Of a DNA stretch of 64,000 nt, positions 26,260 through 34,450 are shown in pieces (within the stretch, counting starts at the first letter, position 1; each line of letters starts with the position of its first letter). The stretch is taken from contig NZ_BSVC01000009.1 of NCBI RefSeq assembly GCF_030269905.1, positions 124,001 through 188,000 of the forward strand, given 5' to 3'. This stretch comes from Pelosinus sp. IPA-1 (lineage in GTDB: Bacteria > Bacillota > Negativicutes > DSM-13327). The position numbers and the translations under genes are program-made. Below the pieces are notes generated by a model that saw nothing but the letters and a program-made list of their open reading frames with translations, was not told the origin of the DNA and made no database searches.

Positions 26260-27228
26260 TTATCCTTTGGGATTTGTTGGTGTACCAGTAGTCTGGACTA
26301 ACCAACTTGCAACCCAACCTACGTTAGAACTATTATTAATAGCCACCCGGTACCAGCCAAATGCCTGCTCTTTAATGGTTACTGTGGCACCTTTTTTCAC
26401 CTTGACCACTACAGGAAAATTAGTGCCTGGGCCTGTGCGAATATTAACATTATCTCCGGTAATTGTACCTGTGCCGCTAACTCCCATACTCGTACCAGCA
26501 GTTTGAGGAATTCCTGGCCCAGTTACATTAAAGTTTTCATTCTCCATACTTGGGCCGGTTACAAAGTAATTTTCTTCACCAAAACCCTCAATATTTCCGC
26601 CACCTGTTTGGGAAGCAGAAACAATATCTTGGTTACTAAGCAGGGATGTCGTTGCATTGGCGGTATTATACGATATTTCGCTCACGTCTGAAACTGGGCC
26701 TAGGGCATATACATCCATTTGCGTTGTTACAATGACACGCGCCCAGAATTTAAGAACAATGGTAACATATACTTTACGTCTATCATGGTGTTTATGAAAT
26801 TCATAATTTACATACTCAACGGTAACGTCAGCAGTAGCATCCATACCTGGTTCAGCACCAGGAAGATCAATATCTCGAGTATAACGTACGTGACGTCTTT
26901 CAAACGCATGAACGGGCTGGTTGGGCAGGTCTGCTACATACATTACTTTTACTTCTAAATCGCCGCGAATAATAACCTTATTTCTAATAACATCTACTGA
27001 ATCAATATCTACATCTTTTACATACACATCAATGACTTGTTCAATGTCTGGCTTTTGCTCAGGTAGGAACATGTCAAATTCTACAACCAACTGCTTCATT
27101 TCTGCGCCTAAAACTTGTTCGACTTCAATTGTTTCCGGACCTGGCTCTGGGCAGCCGCAATTTCCTGCCATGGTATTCATTGTTTCAATATCTGTTGCCC
27201 TAGAACCCTGCTTTAGCTCATCACTCAC
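26260..27228 (-). CDS. SPOCS (DUF3794) domain protein with C-terminal SH3 domain
   Basis: 322 residues. SPOCS/DUF3794 domain about 35-185 (IDVYVKDVDIDSVDVIRNKVIIRG, YVADLPNQPVHAFERRHVRYTRD), then a Gly/Thr/Asn-rich linker and an SH3b domain about 255-318 with the signature NVNIRTGPGTNFPVVVKV and GWVASWLV, which in this family can bind peptidoglycan. No signal peptide. Ends PTNPKG, like its neighbour PTKPKG. 35 bp downstream of the paralogue at 27264, so one operon. SPOCS domains occur in spore-coat and exosporium-linked proteins, so a spore-surface role is inferred. Confidence 0.88.
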   Translation of the reverse strand: MSDELKQGSRATDIETMNTMAGNCGCPEPGPETIEVEQVLGAEMKQLVVEFDMFLPEQKPDIEQVIDVYVKDVDIDSVDVIRNKVIIRGDLEVKVMYVADLPNQPVHAFERRHVRYTRDIDLPGAEPGMDATADVTVEYVNYEFHKHHDRRKVYVTIVLKFWARVIVTTQMDVYALGPVSDVSEISYNTANATTSLLSNQDIVSASQTGGGNIEGFGEENYFVTGPSMENENFNVTGPGIPQTAGTSMGVSGTGTITGDNVNIRTGPGTNFPVVVKVKKGATVTIKEQAFGWYRVAINNSSNVGWVASWLVQTTGTPTNPKG

Positions 27229-27263
27229 TTAACTCCCCCCCTTTAGAAACATATGAGACCTAC

Positions 27264-27986
27264 TTATCCTTTCGGTTTGGTAGGCAGGCTTCCTCCCCCA
27301 CCAATTTGCACTTCACGGTCAGCGATAACCTTGCCAATAATCTTAAGTACGATAGAGATATCAAACTCACGGCTGCAGTGGTGATGGTGGTGGTGTTTGT
27401 GATGTTTGTGATCATTGCAATTATGAGGATCATGGCAATTATGGTTATCATGGTCATGATGGTGATGGTCATCGTCGTCATCACAATCATCATCATCGTC
27501 ATAGCAATCGTCATCGCAGTCCTTATCATCATCATCGCAATCCATTTCACCATATTTGTACTTGTATGCACGAGACCATTCATCCACATCATAATCTACG
27601 AATTCAACAAAAACGCTGGCATCCGCATCCATACCTCGACGTGCACCAGGCATATCAATATCCTGAGTCCATCTGTAATGTTTAATTTCAATAGCATGCA
27701 CAGGATTATTAGGTAAATCAGCTACATAGATGGTTTTAATCTCGAACTCGCCACGAACAATTATTTTATCATAAATTACATCAACACAATTAATTTCTAA
27801 ATTTTTTACAAAAACATCAATAATTTGTTCAACGGCAGGTTTTGTGTCAGGAACAACAACATGAATATCTAGAACCTTTTGTTTTTCTGCTTCCCCAATG
27901 ACTTGTCGTACAATAATATTTTGCGGCCCAGTTTCTACTCCTAATGTACACGGATTATAATTCTGACGAATATCTTTATCGTCCAC
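27264..27986 (-). CDS. SPOCS (DUF3794) domain protein with an Asp/Cys/His-rich insertion
   Basis: 240 residues. The SPOCS domain (about 20-225) is interrupted at residues 149-204 by a low-complexity insert: first 149-173 almost only Asp with Cys 150, 157, 161 and 168, then 174-204 rich in His with Cys 184, 190 and 204. The domain resumes with FDISIVLKIIGKVIADREV, which matches VYVTIVLKFWARVIVTTQM of the paralogue, so the insert sits in a loop between two strands. The paralogue has only FHKHHDRRK at this place. A metal-binding or biomineral-like function is inferred. A SigK-like promoter lies upstream (28016-28044). Confidence 0.85.
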   Translation of the reverse strand: MDDKDIRQNYNPCTLGVETGPQNIIVRQVIGEAEKQKVLDIHVVVPDTKPAVEQIIDVFVKNLEINCVDVIYDKIIVRGEFEIKTIYVADLPNNPVHAIEIKHYRWTQDIDMPGARRGMDADASVFVEFVDYDVDEWSRAYKYKYGEMDCDDDDKDCDDDCYDDDDDCDDDDDHHHHDHDNHNCHDPHNCNDHKHHKHHHHHHCSREFDISIVLKIIGKVIADREVQIGGGGSLPTKPKG

Positions 27987-28015
27987 ACGTATTCCCCCCT
28001 TTTTATGTTCTATTT

Positions 28016-28044
28016 ATATATATGCCGACATGATATTTTATGTG
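28016..28044 (-). promoter_or_regulatory. Possible SigK-like promoter of the SPOCS operon
   Basis: On the minus strand CACA, 16 bases, then GCATATATAT, against the SigK consensus mACm-N16-gCATAnnnTA (the final TA is shifted by one). It lies about 30-60 bp before the ATG at 27986. Confidence 0.4.
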
Positions 28045-28110
28045 CAAAAAGGTTTAAACAAATGAACGTCAGTTAGATATTTTACTTCATAAAAAAATTA
28101 TATTAGACAT

Positions 28111-28139
28111 AACACTTTAACCCTTACTCGCATAGCATA
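28111..28139 (+). promoter_or_regulatory. SigK-like promoter before the Cys-rich small protein
   Basis: AACA at 28111-28114, 16 bases, then G-CATAGCATA (CATA at 28131-28134, TA at 28138-28139), an exact match to the Bacillus mother-cell SigK consensus mACm-N16-gCATAnnnTA. It is 53 bp before the ATG. The match is by eye against the consensus only. Confidence 0.6.
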
Positions 28140-28191
28140 TAACAAATCCCTTTTCACAGAGTAGTAATAAAATAAAGGAGGTTGTTAATTA

Positions 28192-28500
28192 ATGGATTAC
28201 CCAAAATACGACTGTCACCCTCACAAGCATGACTATTGTCATATGGATGAAGAAGATCATTATGAAGAAATGCCCTATATGAAAGAAAAAATGGGTGAGG
28301 ATTGTTATTCCAACATGTGTTCAGACATGTCAAAAATGAAATGTAAAATGGAAAAAGAATGTATAAAGACTTATAAGACTTATTACAAACTGTATAAAGT
28401 ATGCCAATACCGCCTTTACAAAGTATGCCCCTGCTGTGGCCATGAATTTGATTATCACAGACACCGTGGCATGTGCCATAAATGCGGCGTTTCTATGTAA
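28192..28500 (+). CDS. Small Cys/His-rich protein, possible spore-coat protein
   Basis: 102 residues with 12 cysteines (8, 16, 38, 43, 51, 57, 71, 79, 81, 82, 95, 98), many Met, Lys and Tyr, and no hydrophobic segment. The last 25 residues form a zinc-ribbon-like CPCCG ... CHKCG. The ribosome site AAAGGAGG is strong and lies 12 bp before the ATG. It is divergent from the SPOCS operon, has its own SigK-like promoter and a terminator. I do not recognise its family. Coat-protein assignment is inference from composition and neighbours. Confidence 0.8.
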   Translation: MDYPKYDCHPHKHDYCHMDEEDHYEEMPYMKEKMGEDCYSNMCSDMSKMKCKMEKECIKTYKTYYKLYKVCQYRLYKVCPCCGHEFDYHRHRGMCHKCGVSM

Positions 28501-28512
28501 TTTTTCGAATTA

Positions 28513-28548
28513 CAAAAAAATCCTACGGCTAAGCCGTAGGATTTTTTA
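28513..28548. terminator. Terminator shared by the Cys-rich and CAP-domain genes
   Basis: AAAAAATCCTACGGC and GCCGTAGGATTTTTT form a perfect stem with flanking A and T runs, between the convergent genes at 28500 and 28562. Confidence 0.9.
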
Positions 28549-28561
28549 CTTTTTTTAAGAT

Positions 28562-29263
28562 TTACTTGCCAATAAATTCTTGTACTACATAGGCTGATCC
28601 TTTGGAATCATAAGCGACACCGACCCCAACGTCTGTGTAACTGGAATTAAGAATATTTGCCCTGTGACCTGAGCTATTCATAAAAGCTGTTTCAGCAGTC
28701 GTTACATTTGTATTAATTGCTAAGTTTTCCCCTGCTGATTTATAGCTGATTCCTGCATTAGCCATCCGATCGAAAGGTGATTTGCCATCAGGATCCGTAT
28801 GAGCAAAGAAATTACGTTGTATCATATCCTTAGCATAGTTTTCCCCTAATTTTGTTAACTGTGAATTAAGCTTTAGTGGAGCTAAGCCATTTTTTGCTCT
28901 ATCTGCATTTAACAAATCAAATGCTAATTTTTCATTTGCTGCCGTTCCCGTTGTTGCAGTAGGTGTTGTGGTAGTTGTGTTTCCTGTAGTAGTCGTTGTA
29001 TTTCCTGTTGTAGACGTTGCGGACTTACTTGACGTACTAACGTCTCCTTTACTTCCCCCATGACCTGAAGCTAAGGCAATCAAGCCTAAAGCCAAAACTC
29101 CATTTACAATTCCCTTATTATCTTTACTCTTTTCATCTTGGACACTGACCTCAGAATCAGCTGCGAAAGCAGCTTTAGCAAAAATTCCACCAAACGATGT
29201 CGTTATTAGCGAAACCGTTAAAAATCCAAGGGTGACCATACTAAACAACTTTTGGTTTTTCAA
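28562..29263 (-). CDS. Secreted CAP/SCP-domain protein (YkwD type)
   Basis: 233 residues. Signal peptide about 1-34 (LVTMVTLGFLTVSLITTS-like hydrophobic core, then AAFAAD), a low-complexity Ser/Thr/Gly linker (about 75-110, with TTTTTGN repeats) and a C-terminal CAP domain: LLNADRAKNGL, NFFAHTDPDGKSPFDRM, GENLAIN, SSGHRANILNSSYTDVGVGV. This arrangement is usual for extracellular CAP proteins of spore formers, whose function is poorly known. The first two CAP histidines and Glu are present. Confidence 0.9.
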   Translation of the reverse strand: MKNQKLFSMVTLGFLTVSLITTSFGGIFAKAAFAADSEVSVQDEKSKDNKGIVNGVLALGLIALASGHGGSKGDVSTSSKSATSTTGNTTTTTGNTTTTTPTATTGTAANEKLAFDLLNADRAKNGLAPLKLNSQLTKLGENYAKDMIQRNFFAHTDPDGKSPFDRMANAGISYKSAGENLAINTNVTTAETAFMNSSGHRANILNSSYTDVGVGVAYDSKGSAYVVQEFIGK

Positions 29264-29430
29264 TATAATTACCTACCTTTCTACTTAACATAATAATACC
29301 TTTTATGTTGGTATAAGAGTGTTTATTCTACTTATATCGACAAAAATCCTGTTTTTCTACTGTGGTAATGTTTACATAACTATTTGTCTATGAAAAATAA
29401 AATAGAACAATCGGCATAACGCCTTTTGTT

Positions 29431-29673
29431 CTATTGGCTTATGTTTATTCTACTTCGCCTGGATTTCTTACTTTTCCATAATTCTATACACCCCGCCCCG
29501 CCATTTAACACGGCAAAGAGCCCTGCTCCCACTAGCCCTAGGCCACTTAAGATTTCCTCATTCATAATAACTACAATACCAGCACTTATCGCTACGATTC
29601 CAATCATAAGATGAAAGACAAAATGGAATCCCCAAAAAGATCGATGTCTCCATAAACCAATATCTTTGCCCAT
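29431..29673 (-). CDS. Small membrane protein, unknown
   Basis: 80 residues with two hydrophobic segments (about 14-36 and 44-62) separated by a short NEEIL loop and a basic tail (KSKKSRRSR). AAAGAGGTGAGG precedes the ATG. It follows terC by 42 bp in the same direction and may be co-transcribed. No homology recognised by eye. Confidence 0.7.
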   Translation of the reverse strand: MGKDIGLWRHRSFWGFHFVFHLMIGIVAISAGIVVIMNEEILSGLGLVGAGLFAVLNGGAGCIELWKSKKSRRSRINISQ

Positions 29674-29715
29674 AACCTCACCTCTTTTTGTTATTTTTTA
29701 AGGATAAAATAGATA

Positions 29716-30438
29716 TTAAGCATTCCGCTTGCGACAGTGATGCACCACAAATGTGCCAAAAAATATAGTAATTAAAATAGAGAAAAACACCGTTTGGCTA
29801 ACATGGTAATTAAAGACAGATGCCATCATTTTGGCACCAATAATACTAATTAGAATATATGCCGTTGTTTCTAACTCTGGATATATATTAATTAGAGTCA
29901 GAAAAATCTGCGCCACCCCTCTCATCATCATAACACCAAAAATACCGCCTAGGTATAAAACCCAAACGTGATCGCTGATCCCAAAAGCAGCCAAGACGCT
30001 ATCAATACTAAAAGCAATATCCATAATTTCAACTGCTAATACGGTACGCCAAAAACCATGTGGCGTTTCCGTAACAGCATTATCCTTACCGTTTTTTTTA
30101 TAAAAGCAGTGCTGAAATGCCATCCATAAAAGATACAAAGCACCAGCAGCTTTAATCCACCATATTTTAATTAAATAGGTACCTAGACCGATAGCGATAA
30201 ATCGAAACAGATAAGCACCTAATATACCATAAAACAATGCCCTTTTCTGATGATTTTTCGACAAATGTTTAACCATGATTGCTAACACTAGGGCATTATC
30301 CGCTGATAACAGCCCTTCTAATAAAATCAAACTGCCGATAATCGCCCAATTCATAGGATTATAAACAACACTAGTAAATTCGGCCATATTAAAAAAATGA
30401 GAATAGTTTCCTAAGATTCCTGTAATAAGTTCATTCAT
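29716..30438 (-). CDS. TerC-family membrane protein (YkoY-like)
   Basis: About 240 residues, seven to eight hydrophobic segments. LLEGLLSADNALVLAIMVKHL and VEIMDIAFSIDSVLAAFGIS carry the two membrane Asp motifs of TerC/Alx proteins, linked to Mn(II) export or metal loading of exported enzymes. Start at ATG 30436-30438 with GGAGG seven bases upstream. No yybP-ykoY riboswitch was recognised in its leader. Confidence 0.9.
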   Translation of the reverse strand: MNELITGILGNYSHFFNMAEFTSVVYNPMNWAIIGSLILLEGLLSADNALVLAIMVKHLSKNHQKRALFYGILGAYLFRFIAIGLGTYLIKIWWIKAAGALYLLWMAFQHCFYKKNGKDNAVTETPHGFWRTVLAVEIMDIAFSIDSVLAAFGISDHVWVLYLGGIFGVMMMRGVAQIFLTLINIYPELETTAYILISIIGAKMMASVFNYHVSQTVFFSILITIFFGTFVVHHCRKRNA

Positions 30439-30810
30439 TCCTATACCTCCGATTATTACCACCTAATCTTAACTATTTTTTCAATCTTATCAAAGCTCAT
30501 ATAACCTTTCCAATTATATATATGTTAAATTGCAATCAAAAACACAAAAATTTCATAAAGAAGACTTGATTCAGATGGAGTTTTTACTCCATCTGAATCT
30601 TAGCCGCTCTTAACTCCTGCTTATATAAGTGAGCCTTGGATTCGAAAATCCTTAGAGCGAACTTACTTCGAGTTTTACAGACTGTTATCCTAACCAGAGG
30701 GCAGGATATTACAGGCTGTTAACGAGATGAAGATGGGAGTCTTAGAGCGGTTTAGTCATCGGATAAAAGCAGGCACTAATTTAGATATCTGTATAAAAAT
30801 AGAAAGTGAA
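30439..30810. other. Intergenic region terC/yabG
   Basis: About 370 bp up to the yabG terminator. It contains the terC promoter region (not resolved) and the long-form palindromic element copy 4. Confidence 0.6.
30555..30768 (-). repeat. TTTAT-bounded palindromic element, copy 4 (long form, inverted)
   Basis: Outer hairpins as in the other copies, bounded by ATAAA at about 30555-30559 and 30763-30767. The apex of hairpin one carries about 100 extra bases (about 30630-30735) shared with copy 5: TTAACAG..CTGT, AGGATA/TATCCT and TTAGAGCGAACTTAC segments that can form an inner hairpin. Confidence 0.8.
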
Positions 30811-30848
30811 AAACACCTCCAATGATCGCAATTCATCATTGGAGGTGT
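30811..30848 (-). terminator. Terminator downstream of yabG
   Basis: ACACCTCCAATGAT and ATCATTGGAGGTGT form the stem; on the minus strand it is followed by T4. Confidence 0.85.
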
Positions 30849-30853
30849 CTTTA

Positions 30854-31741
30854 TTAAGTACCATAAGGCGTCTTGGGTAACCCTAATCTGAATTTCCCTC
30901 TTGTTTCTACCCCACCTACTCCTTCAATACCTGTAACGGATGCCGTAATAGCATCACCTAAATCTACTGTACGATTGATCGGAGTAAAAGCCACTTTTTC
31001 TGCAATAAAAACAGGATCATAAGCATGAATGAAAATCCTTGTCGGTGCACTTGCAAAATTCGATCCTGCGGCCAGTATTGCTTCAAAGTAAGATTGGCAA
31101 GCCCCAGCAAAAATGACCAAGTCATCCCTTGACGGTTCAAAGATTCTAGCTTTTTTTACTGATTCTATAAAATATTTAGAGTTACGGTAATTATTAATAT
31201 CCCGTAAATCCTTTTTTCCACCGCCTATTAGGGCGTCGTGACCCGTTAGCACCAAAATATCGGGCCGGTATTGATCGACTAACTCAATCACATGTTCAGA
31301 TTGTTTAGACTCCTCAATGCATCGGCCAACGGCTTCCATGTTCATTTGTCCATAGGTTTTTAAACACATGTTAAGATACTCTTCATCACCATCCAAATGC
31401 AAAACTCGACCTGGTAAATCAAAGTAATCATACTTCTTAGAGCTCTCCGAGCGGTTCAGATTGACTCTTTCTCGTTCTATACTACGCCGCATCATAACCC
31501 TTTTTAATGTATCATTATGCACACTTTCCATATGCAAAATTTCACTACGCAAATGCTCTGCACCTACACGTTCCAAATCAACGATAGGCGCATCTGCCAC
31601 TAAGCGTAAATGCATCCCCTTTAAGACACAGTGCAACTGCCCTATATCATCTTCGAATATATCTGTTACTTTAAAGACAATATCACCGCCATGGGATTTG
31701 CGGATTACCAAATCTCCTATTGCTACATTCGCCACCTTCAT
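30854..31741 (-). CDS. yabG: Sporulation-specific protease YabG
   Basis: 295 residues with the YabG layout: an N-terminal small beta-barrel (IGDLVIRKSHGGDIVFKV), then the peptidase U57 region with LVLTGHDALIGGG, YFIESVKKAR, FAGACQSYFEAILAAGSNFASAP and IFIHAYDPVFIAEKV. In Bacillus it is made late in the mother cell and processes coat proteins. Its presence indicates a spore former. Place next to rsmA and rnmV is conserved. Confidence 0.94.
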   Translation of the reverse strand: MKVANVAIGDLVIRKSHGGDIVFKVTDIFEDDIGQLHCVLKGMHLRLVADAPIVDLERVGAEHLRSEILHMESVHNDTLKRVMMRRSIERERVNLNRSESSKKYDYFDLPGRVLHLDGDEEYLNMCLKTYGQMNMEAVGRCIEESKQSEHVIELVDQYRPDILVLTGHDALIGGGKKDLRDINNYRNSKYFIESVKKARIFEPSRDDLVIFAGACQSYFEAILAAGSNFASAPTRIFIHAYDPVFIAEKVAFTPINRTVDLGDAITASVTGIEGVGGVETRGKFRLGLPKTPYGT

Positions 31742-31968
31742 CCCTCCCTCGCTTATTACATACTATGTAGCATAAAGCAAAATGCCACCAATGGGAGAAG
31801 GGAAGAAAAAATGTTGATGCTTTTATTTTGATCTTTAGTTTTATTCAAACGTATATTTATCTTTTTCAAATCGGTGTCAAAATACACTTCTATTCAATAT
31901 ACTGTATTACACCTGTGGCCTTTTTAAGGTCACATGCACCGCACTCAAAATCATCGAGGTGATGGCGC

Positions 31969-32772
31969 ATGATTACTGTGGTTGTCCCAGCAAAGAATGA
32001 AGCTGGACGTATTGTAACAGTCCTACAAAACTTAAGCACATTGCAAATTGATCAAATTATTTTAGTAGCAAACGGCTCCGTTGATTCTACCTTGCATGAA
32101 GTCTTACAAATTGGTATTCCCAAGTTACAAATTCTCTATTTTCACGAACGTCTCGGTATTGACATCCCCCGAGCAATTGGCGCAAAGGTTGCCTTAGCAA
32201 TGGGTAGCGATGTAGTGGCTTTTGTAGACGGTGATATGGTAGGAACTTTTGCTGATAGTTTAACAGAACTTATTGATGGAGTATTAATTAAACACTTAGA
32301 TATGGCTTTAACCAACTGTTATCCCTCTCCGCCCCGTCACATAGAACGCTATAACCCTACCTTCCAATGGAGATTAAACCTTAATAAAGAACTAGGTTTA
32401 GACAAAAAAATAAACTTAGCAACTCCCTCCCATGGTCCCCATGCCGTTTCACGGCGTTTTTTAACCACTATACCCCTCCGCGAATTAGCAATCCCTCCCG
32501 TAACTATGGCATTAGCAAGAATTAACAAACTTAAGATTGACGTGGCCACTACAATTCCCCATTATCAATTAGGCTCATCTCTTAAAACCAATGTTCATGG
32601 TGCTAAAATTATTGAAACTATTGTAGGTGATTGCCTAGAGGCAATTAGTGTTTTTCAAAATACCCCCCGTACACGCCAGTGGCAAAATAAAACCTATACA
32701 GGTTATCATAGCGAACGACGCTTTGATGTATTAGACCATTTTCTCACAGGAAATCCATTATGTTTGAAATGA
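31969..32772 (+). CDS. Family 2 glycosyltransferase
   Basis: 267 residues, GT-A fold: ITVVVPAKNEAGRIVTVL (nucleotide-sugar site) and VVAFVDGDMVGTF, a DxD-type metal motif (DGD). No membrane segment. GAGGTGATG ribosome site. It lies, inverted, between yabG and rsmA, where Bacillus has veg and sspF. Acceptor unknown; may glycosylate a spore or cell-surface component. Confidence 0.85.
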   Translation: MITVVVPAKNEAGRIVTVLQNLSTLQIDQIILVANGSVDSTLHEVLQIGIPKLQILYFHERLGIDIPRAIGAKVALAMGSDVVAFVDGDMVGTFADSLTELIDGVLIKHLDMALTNCYPSPPRHIERYNPTFQWRLNLNKELGLDKKINLATPSHGPHAVSRRFLTTIPLRELAIPPVTMALARINKLKIDVATTIPHYQLGSSLKTNVHGAKIIETIVGDCLEAISVFQNTPRTRQWQNKTYTGYHSERRFDVLDHFLTGNPLCLK

Positions 32773-32839
32773 CTCCTTAGCAAAGCGTTTTTTTGTTATG
32801 ACAACAGGACTTTTTGGGGCACAACTAACTTATGCAGAT

Positions 32840-32876
32840 AAAGAAGGCCTACTTTATAAAAAGTAGGCCTTCTTTA
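32840..32876. terminator. Terminator between the glycosyltransferase and rsmA
   Basis: AAAGAAGGCCTACTTT and AAAGTAGGCCTTCTTT stem with short loop, serving the convergent genes at 32772 and 32877. Confidence 0.85.
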
Positions 32877-33719
32877 TTACTGAATCCAAACGTTCGCAAT
32901 GGCAGCAAATTCTTCAATTGATAAGGTCTCACCACGGCGAGTACCATCGATGCCTGCTTTGTCTAAGATAATCTTCAGCGTTTCTGCAGGTACACCTGTT
33001 GTTTTCAGAGTGTTGGACAGGGTTTTACGGCGTTGAGCAAAAGCAGCCTTGACAATTCTAAAAAAGACTCTTTCATTTACTTCAACCGGGGGCTTTTCTC
33101 TTACCGTACAGCGAATGACAGCCGAATCTACAGCTGGCGGCGGAACAAAGGATGCAGGTGGTACTTTGAACATAATTTCTGGTTTCGTATAATACTGGAC
33201 GGCTACAGATAATGAACCATAGTCTTTCGTACCAGGTACAGCCACCATTCGTAGAGCGACTTCTTTTTGCACCATAGTTACCAATACATCAATTGGCATC
33301 CGTGCCTCTAACAGCCCCATAATAATAGGCGTAGTAATATAGTAAGGCAAATTAGCGACCACTTTATAACGAGGTGCCATTACTTCCTCAGCGATATTAA
33401 TCTTTAAAATATCTCCATGGACTACGCGAATATTTTCATAGCCTTCTAGAGTTTTTGCCAATACTTCAATGAGTCGTCGATCAATTTCCACAGCTGTAAC
33501 ATTGGCTCCCGCTTCTGCAAGACCTTGCGTTAAAGTACCAATGCCAGGACCAATCTCTAGCACCGCATCTCCATCTGTAATATTAGCAGCCTCGACAATA
33601 CTGCGTACCACATGTTCATCAATTAAAAAATTCTGCCCCAATTTTTTGCTCATACGAATACCAAATCGTTTTAGGATATGGTACGTAACGTCTTTATTTG
33701 CTATAGTCGGCTGTTTCAT
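32877..33719 (-). CDS. rsmA: 16S rRNA (A1518/A1519)-dimethyltransferase
   Basis: KsgA family. RMSKKLGQNFLIDEHVV, the SAM site VLEIGPGIGTLTQGL and the catalytic VANLPYYITTPI are intact. 280 residues. Its start overlaps the end of rnmV by 26 bp, as in Bacillus. Confidence 0.96.
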   Translation of the reverse strand: MKQPTIANKDVTYHILKRFGIRMSKKLGQNFLIDEHVVRSIVEAANITDGDAVLEIGPGIGTLTQGLAEAGANVTAVEIDRRLIEVLAKTLEGYENIRVVHGDILKINIAEEVMAPRYKVVANLPYYITTPIIMGLLEARMPIDVLVTMVQKEVALRMVAVPGTKDYGSLSVAVQYYTKPEIMFKVPPASFVPPPAVDSAVIRCTVREKPPVEVNERVFFRIVKAAFAQRRKTLSNTLKTTGVPAETLKIILDKAGIDGTRRGETLSIEEFAAIANVWIQ

Positions 33720-34260
33720 CGTATGCCTCCAAATTTAATTCTACGGCTTGTTCAAACTCATTACGGGTTACGCCGTAATGATTCAGTCGCTGCAAAAAGG
33801 TTTTCGCATTGGCATAACCAATACCAAGTTTGGCTCCTAAGATTGCCCGCCTAGCTGAAGCATCCTTCGCACCGCTTAAACCCCAGTTCATAATGTCTGC
33901 CCAAACAAACTCTTCACTTAGCTGCCACTCTAAATAGCGCACCTTCGAAAGTGCTGCACGAATGGCTTCACCAGATGCTTGTTCTATACCAATATCATTT
34001 TTTGCCATTGCATCCTCTTTAGGAACAAAAGCATGCTTCGCCTCGGGAAAACGTTGGCTCAGAAATTTACGGATTCGCTCACCAGCACTATCTGGATCCG
34101 TTAAAATAATTATGCCCCGTTTTTTATAAGCATGTTCAATTTTTTCTAAACTATGAGCTGATAGCCCAAAGCCACCTGTCGAAATGCAATCCGCATCTAC
34201 AGCCCGCTTTACCGCGTGTATATCATTTTTGCCTTCCACAACAATAACTTCTTTAATCAA
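33694..34260 (-). CDS. rnmV: Ribonuclease M5
   Basis: TOPRIM enzyme that matures 5S rRNA. IKEVIVVEGKNDIHAV and LTDPDSAGERIRKFL hold the metal-binding Glu and DxD residues. Start taken as TTG 34258-34260, seven bases after GAGG; this gives 188 residues, the usual length, while the open frame to 34350 would add 30 residues without support. Confidence 0.93.
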   Translation of the reverse strand: MIKEVIVVEGKNDIHAVKRAVDADCISTGGFGLSAHSLEKIEHAYKKRGIIILTDPDSAGERIRKFLSQRFPEAKHAFVPKEDAMAKNDIGIEQASGEAIRAALSKVRYLEWQLSEEFVWADIMNWGLSGAKDASARRAILGAKLGIGYANAKTFLQRLNHYGVTRNEFEQAVELNLEAYDETADYSK

Positions 34261-34327
34261 TTCATTTACCTCTTCCAGATACGTTCTCACTACCGCTAAT
34301 GGTATTTCAATATAAAGAATGTAGAAA

Positions 34328-34390
34328 CTATTTGAACCACAAAGACACAAAGAACACTAAGAGGTTTTTCTTTGTGTCTTTGTGGTTAAT
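34328..34390. repeat. CACAAAGACACAAAG inverted repeat
   Basis: GAACCACAAAGACACAAAGAA and its complement TTCTTTGTGTCTTTGTGGTT flank a short loop (CACTAAGAGGTTT). The perfect long stem may act as a terminator for yabE or be a mobile palindrome. Related sequences lie at 8.8, 40.3 and 55.6 kb. Confidence 0.7.
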
Positions 34391-34450
34391 AACTACTATT
34401 TTAATATCCTTACTATAGTATCAAAAAAAGAACAGGGAGTATACCCCCTG

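Noticed and set aside
27306-27716. Long hydrophobic-looking plus-strand frame (136 codons) opposite the SPOCS gene, and a Met/Thr/Ile-rich minus-strand frame at 27260-27592
   Set aside because: Both are out-of-frame readings of the GAT/CAT-repeat-like insert (Asp and His codons). They have no ribosome site, and composition follows from the repeat.
30439-30560. yybP-ykoY manganese riboswitch before terC
   Set aside because: TerC genes often have one, but no matching helices or conserved loops could be seen here; the region is dominated by the inserted palindromic element.
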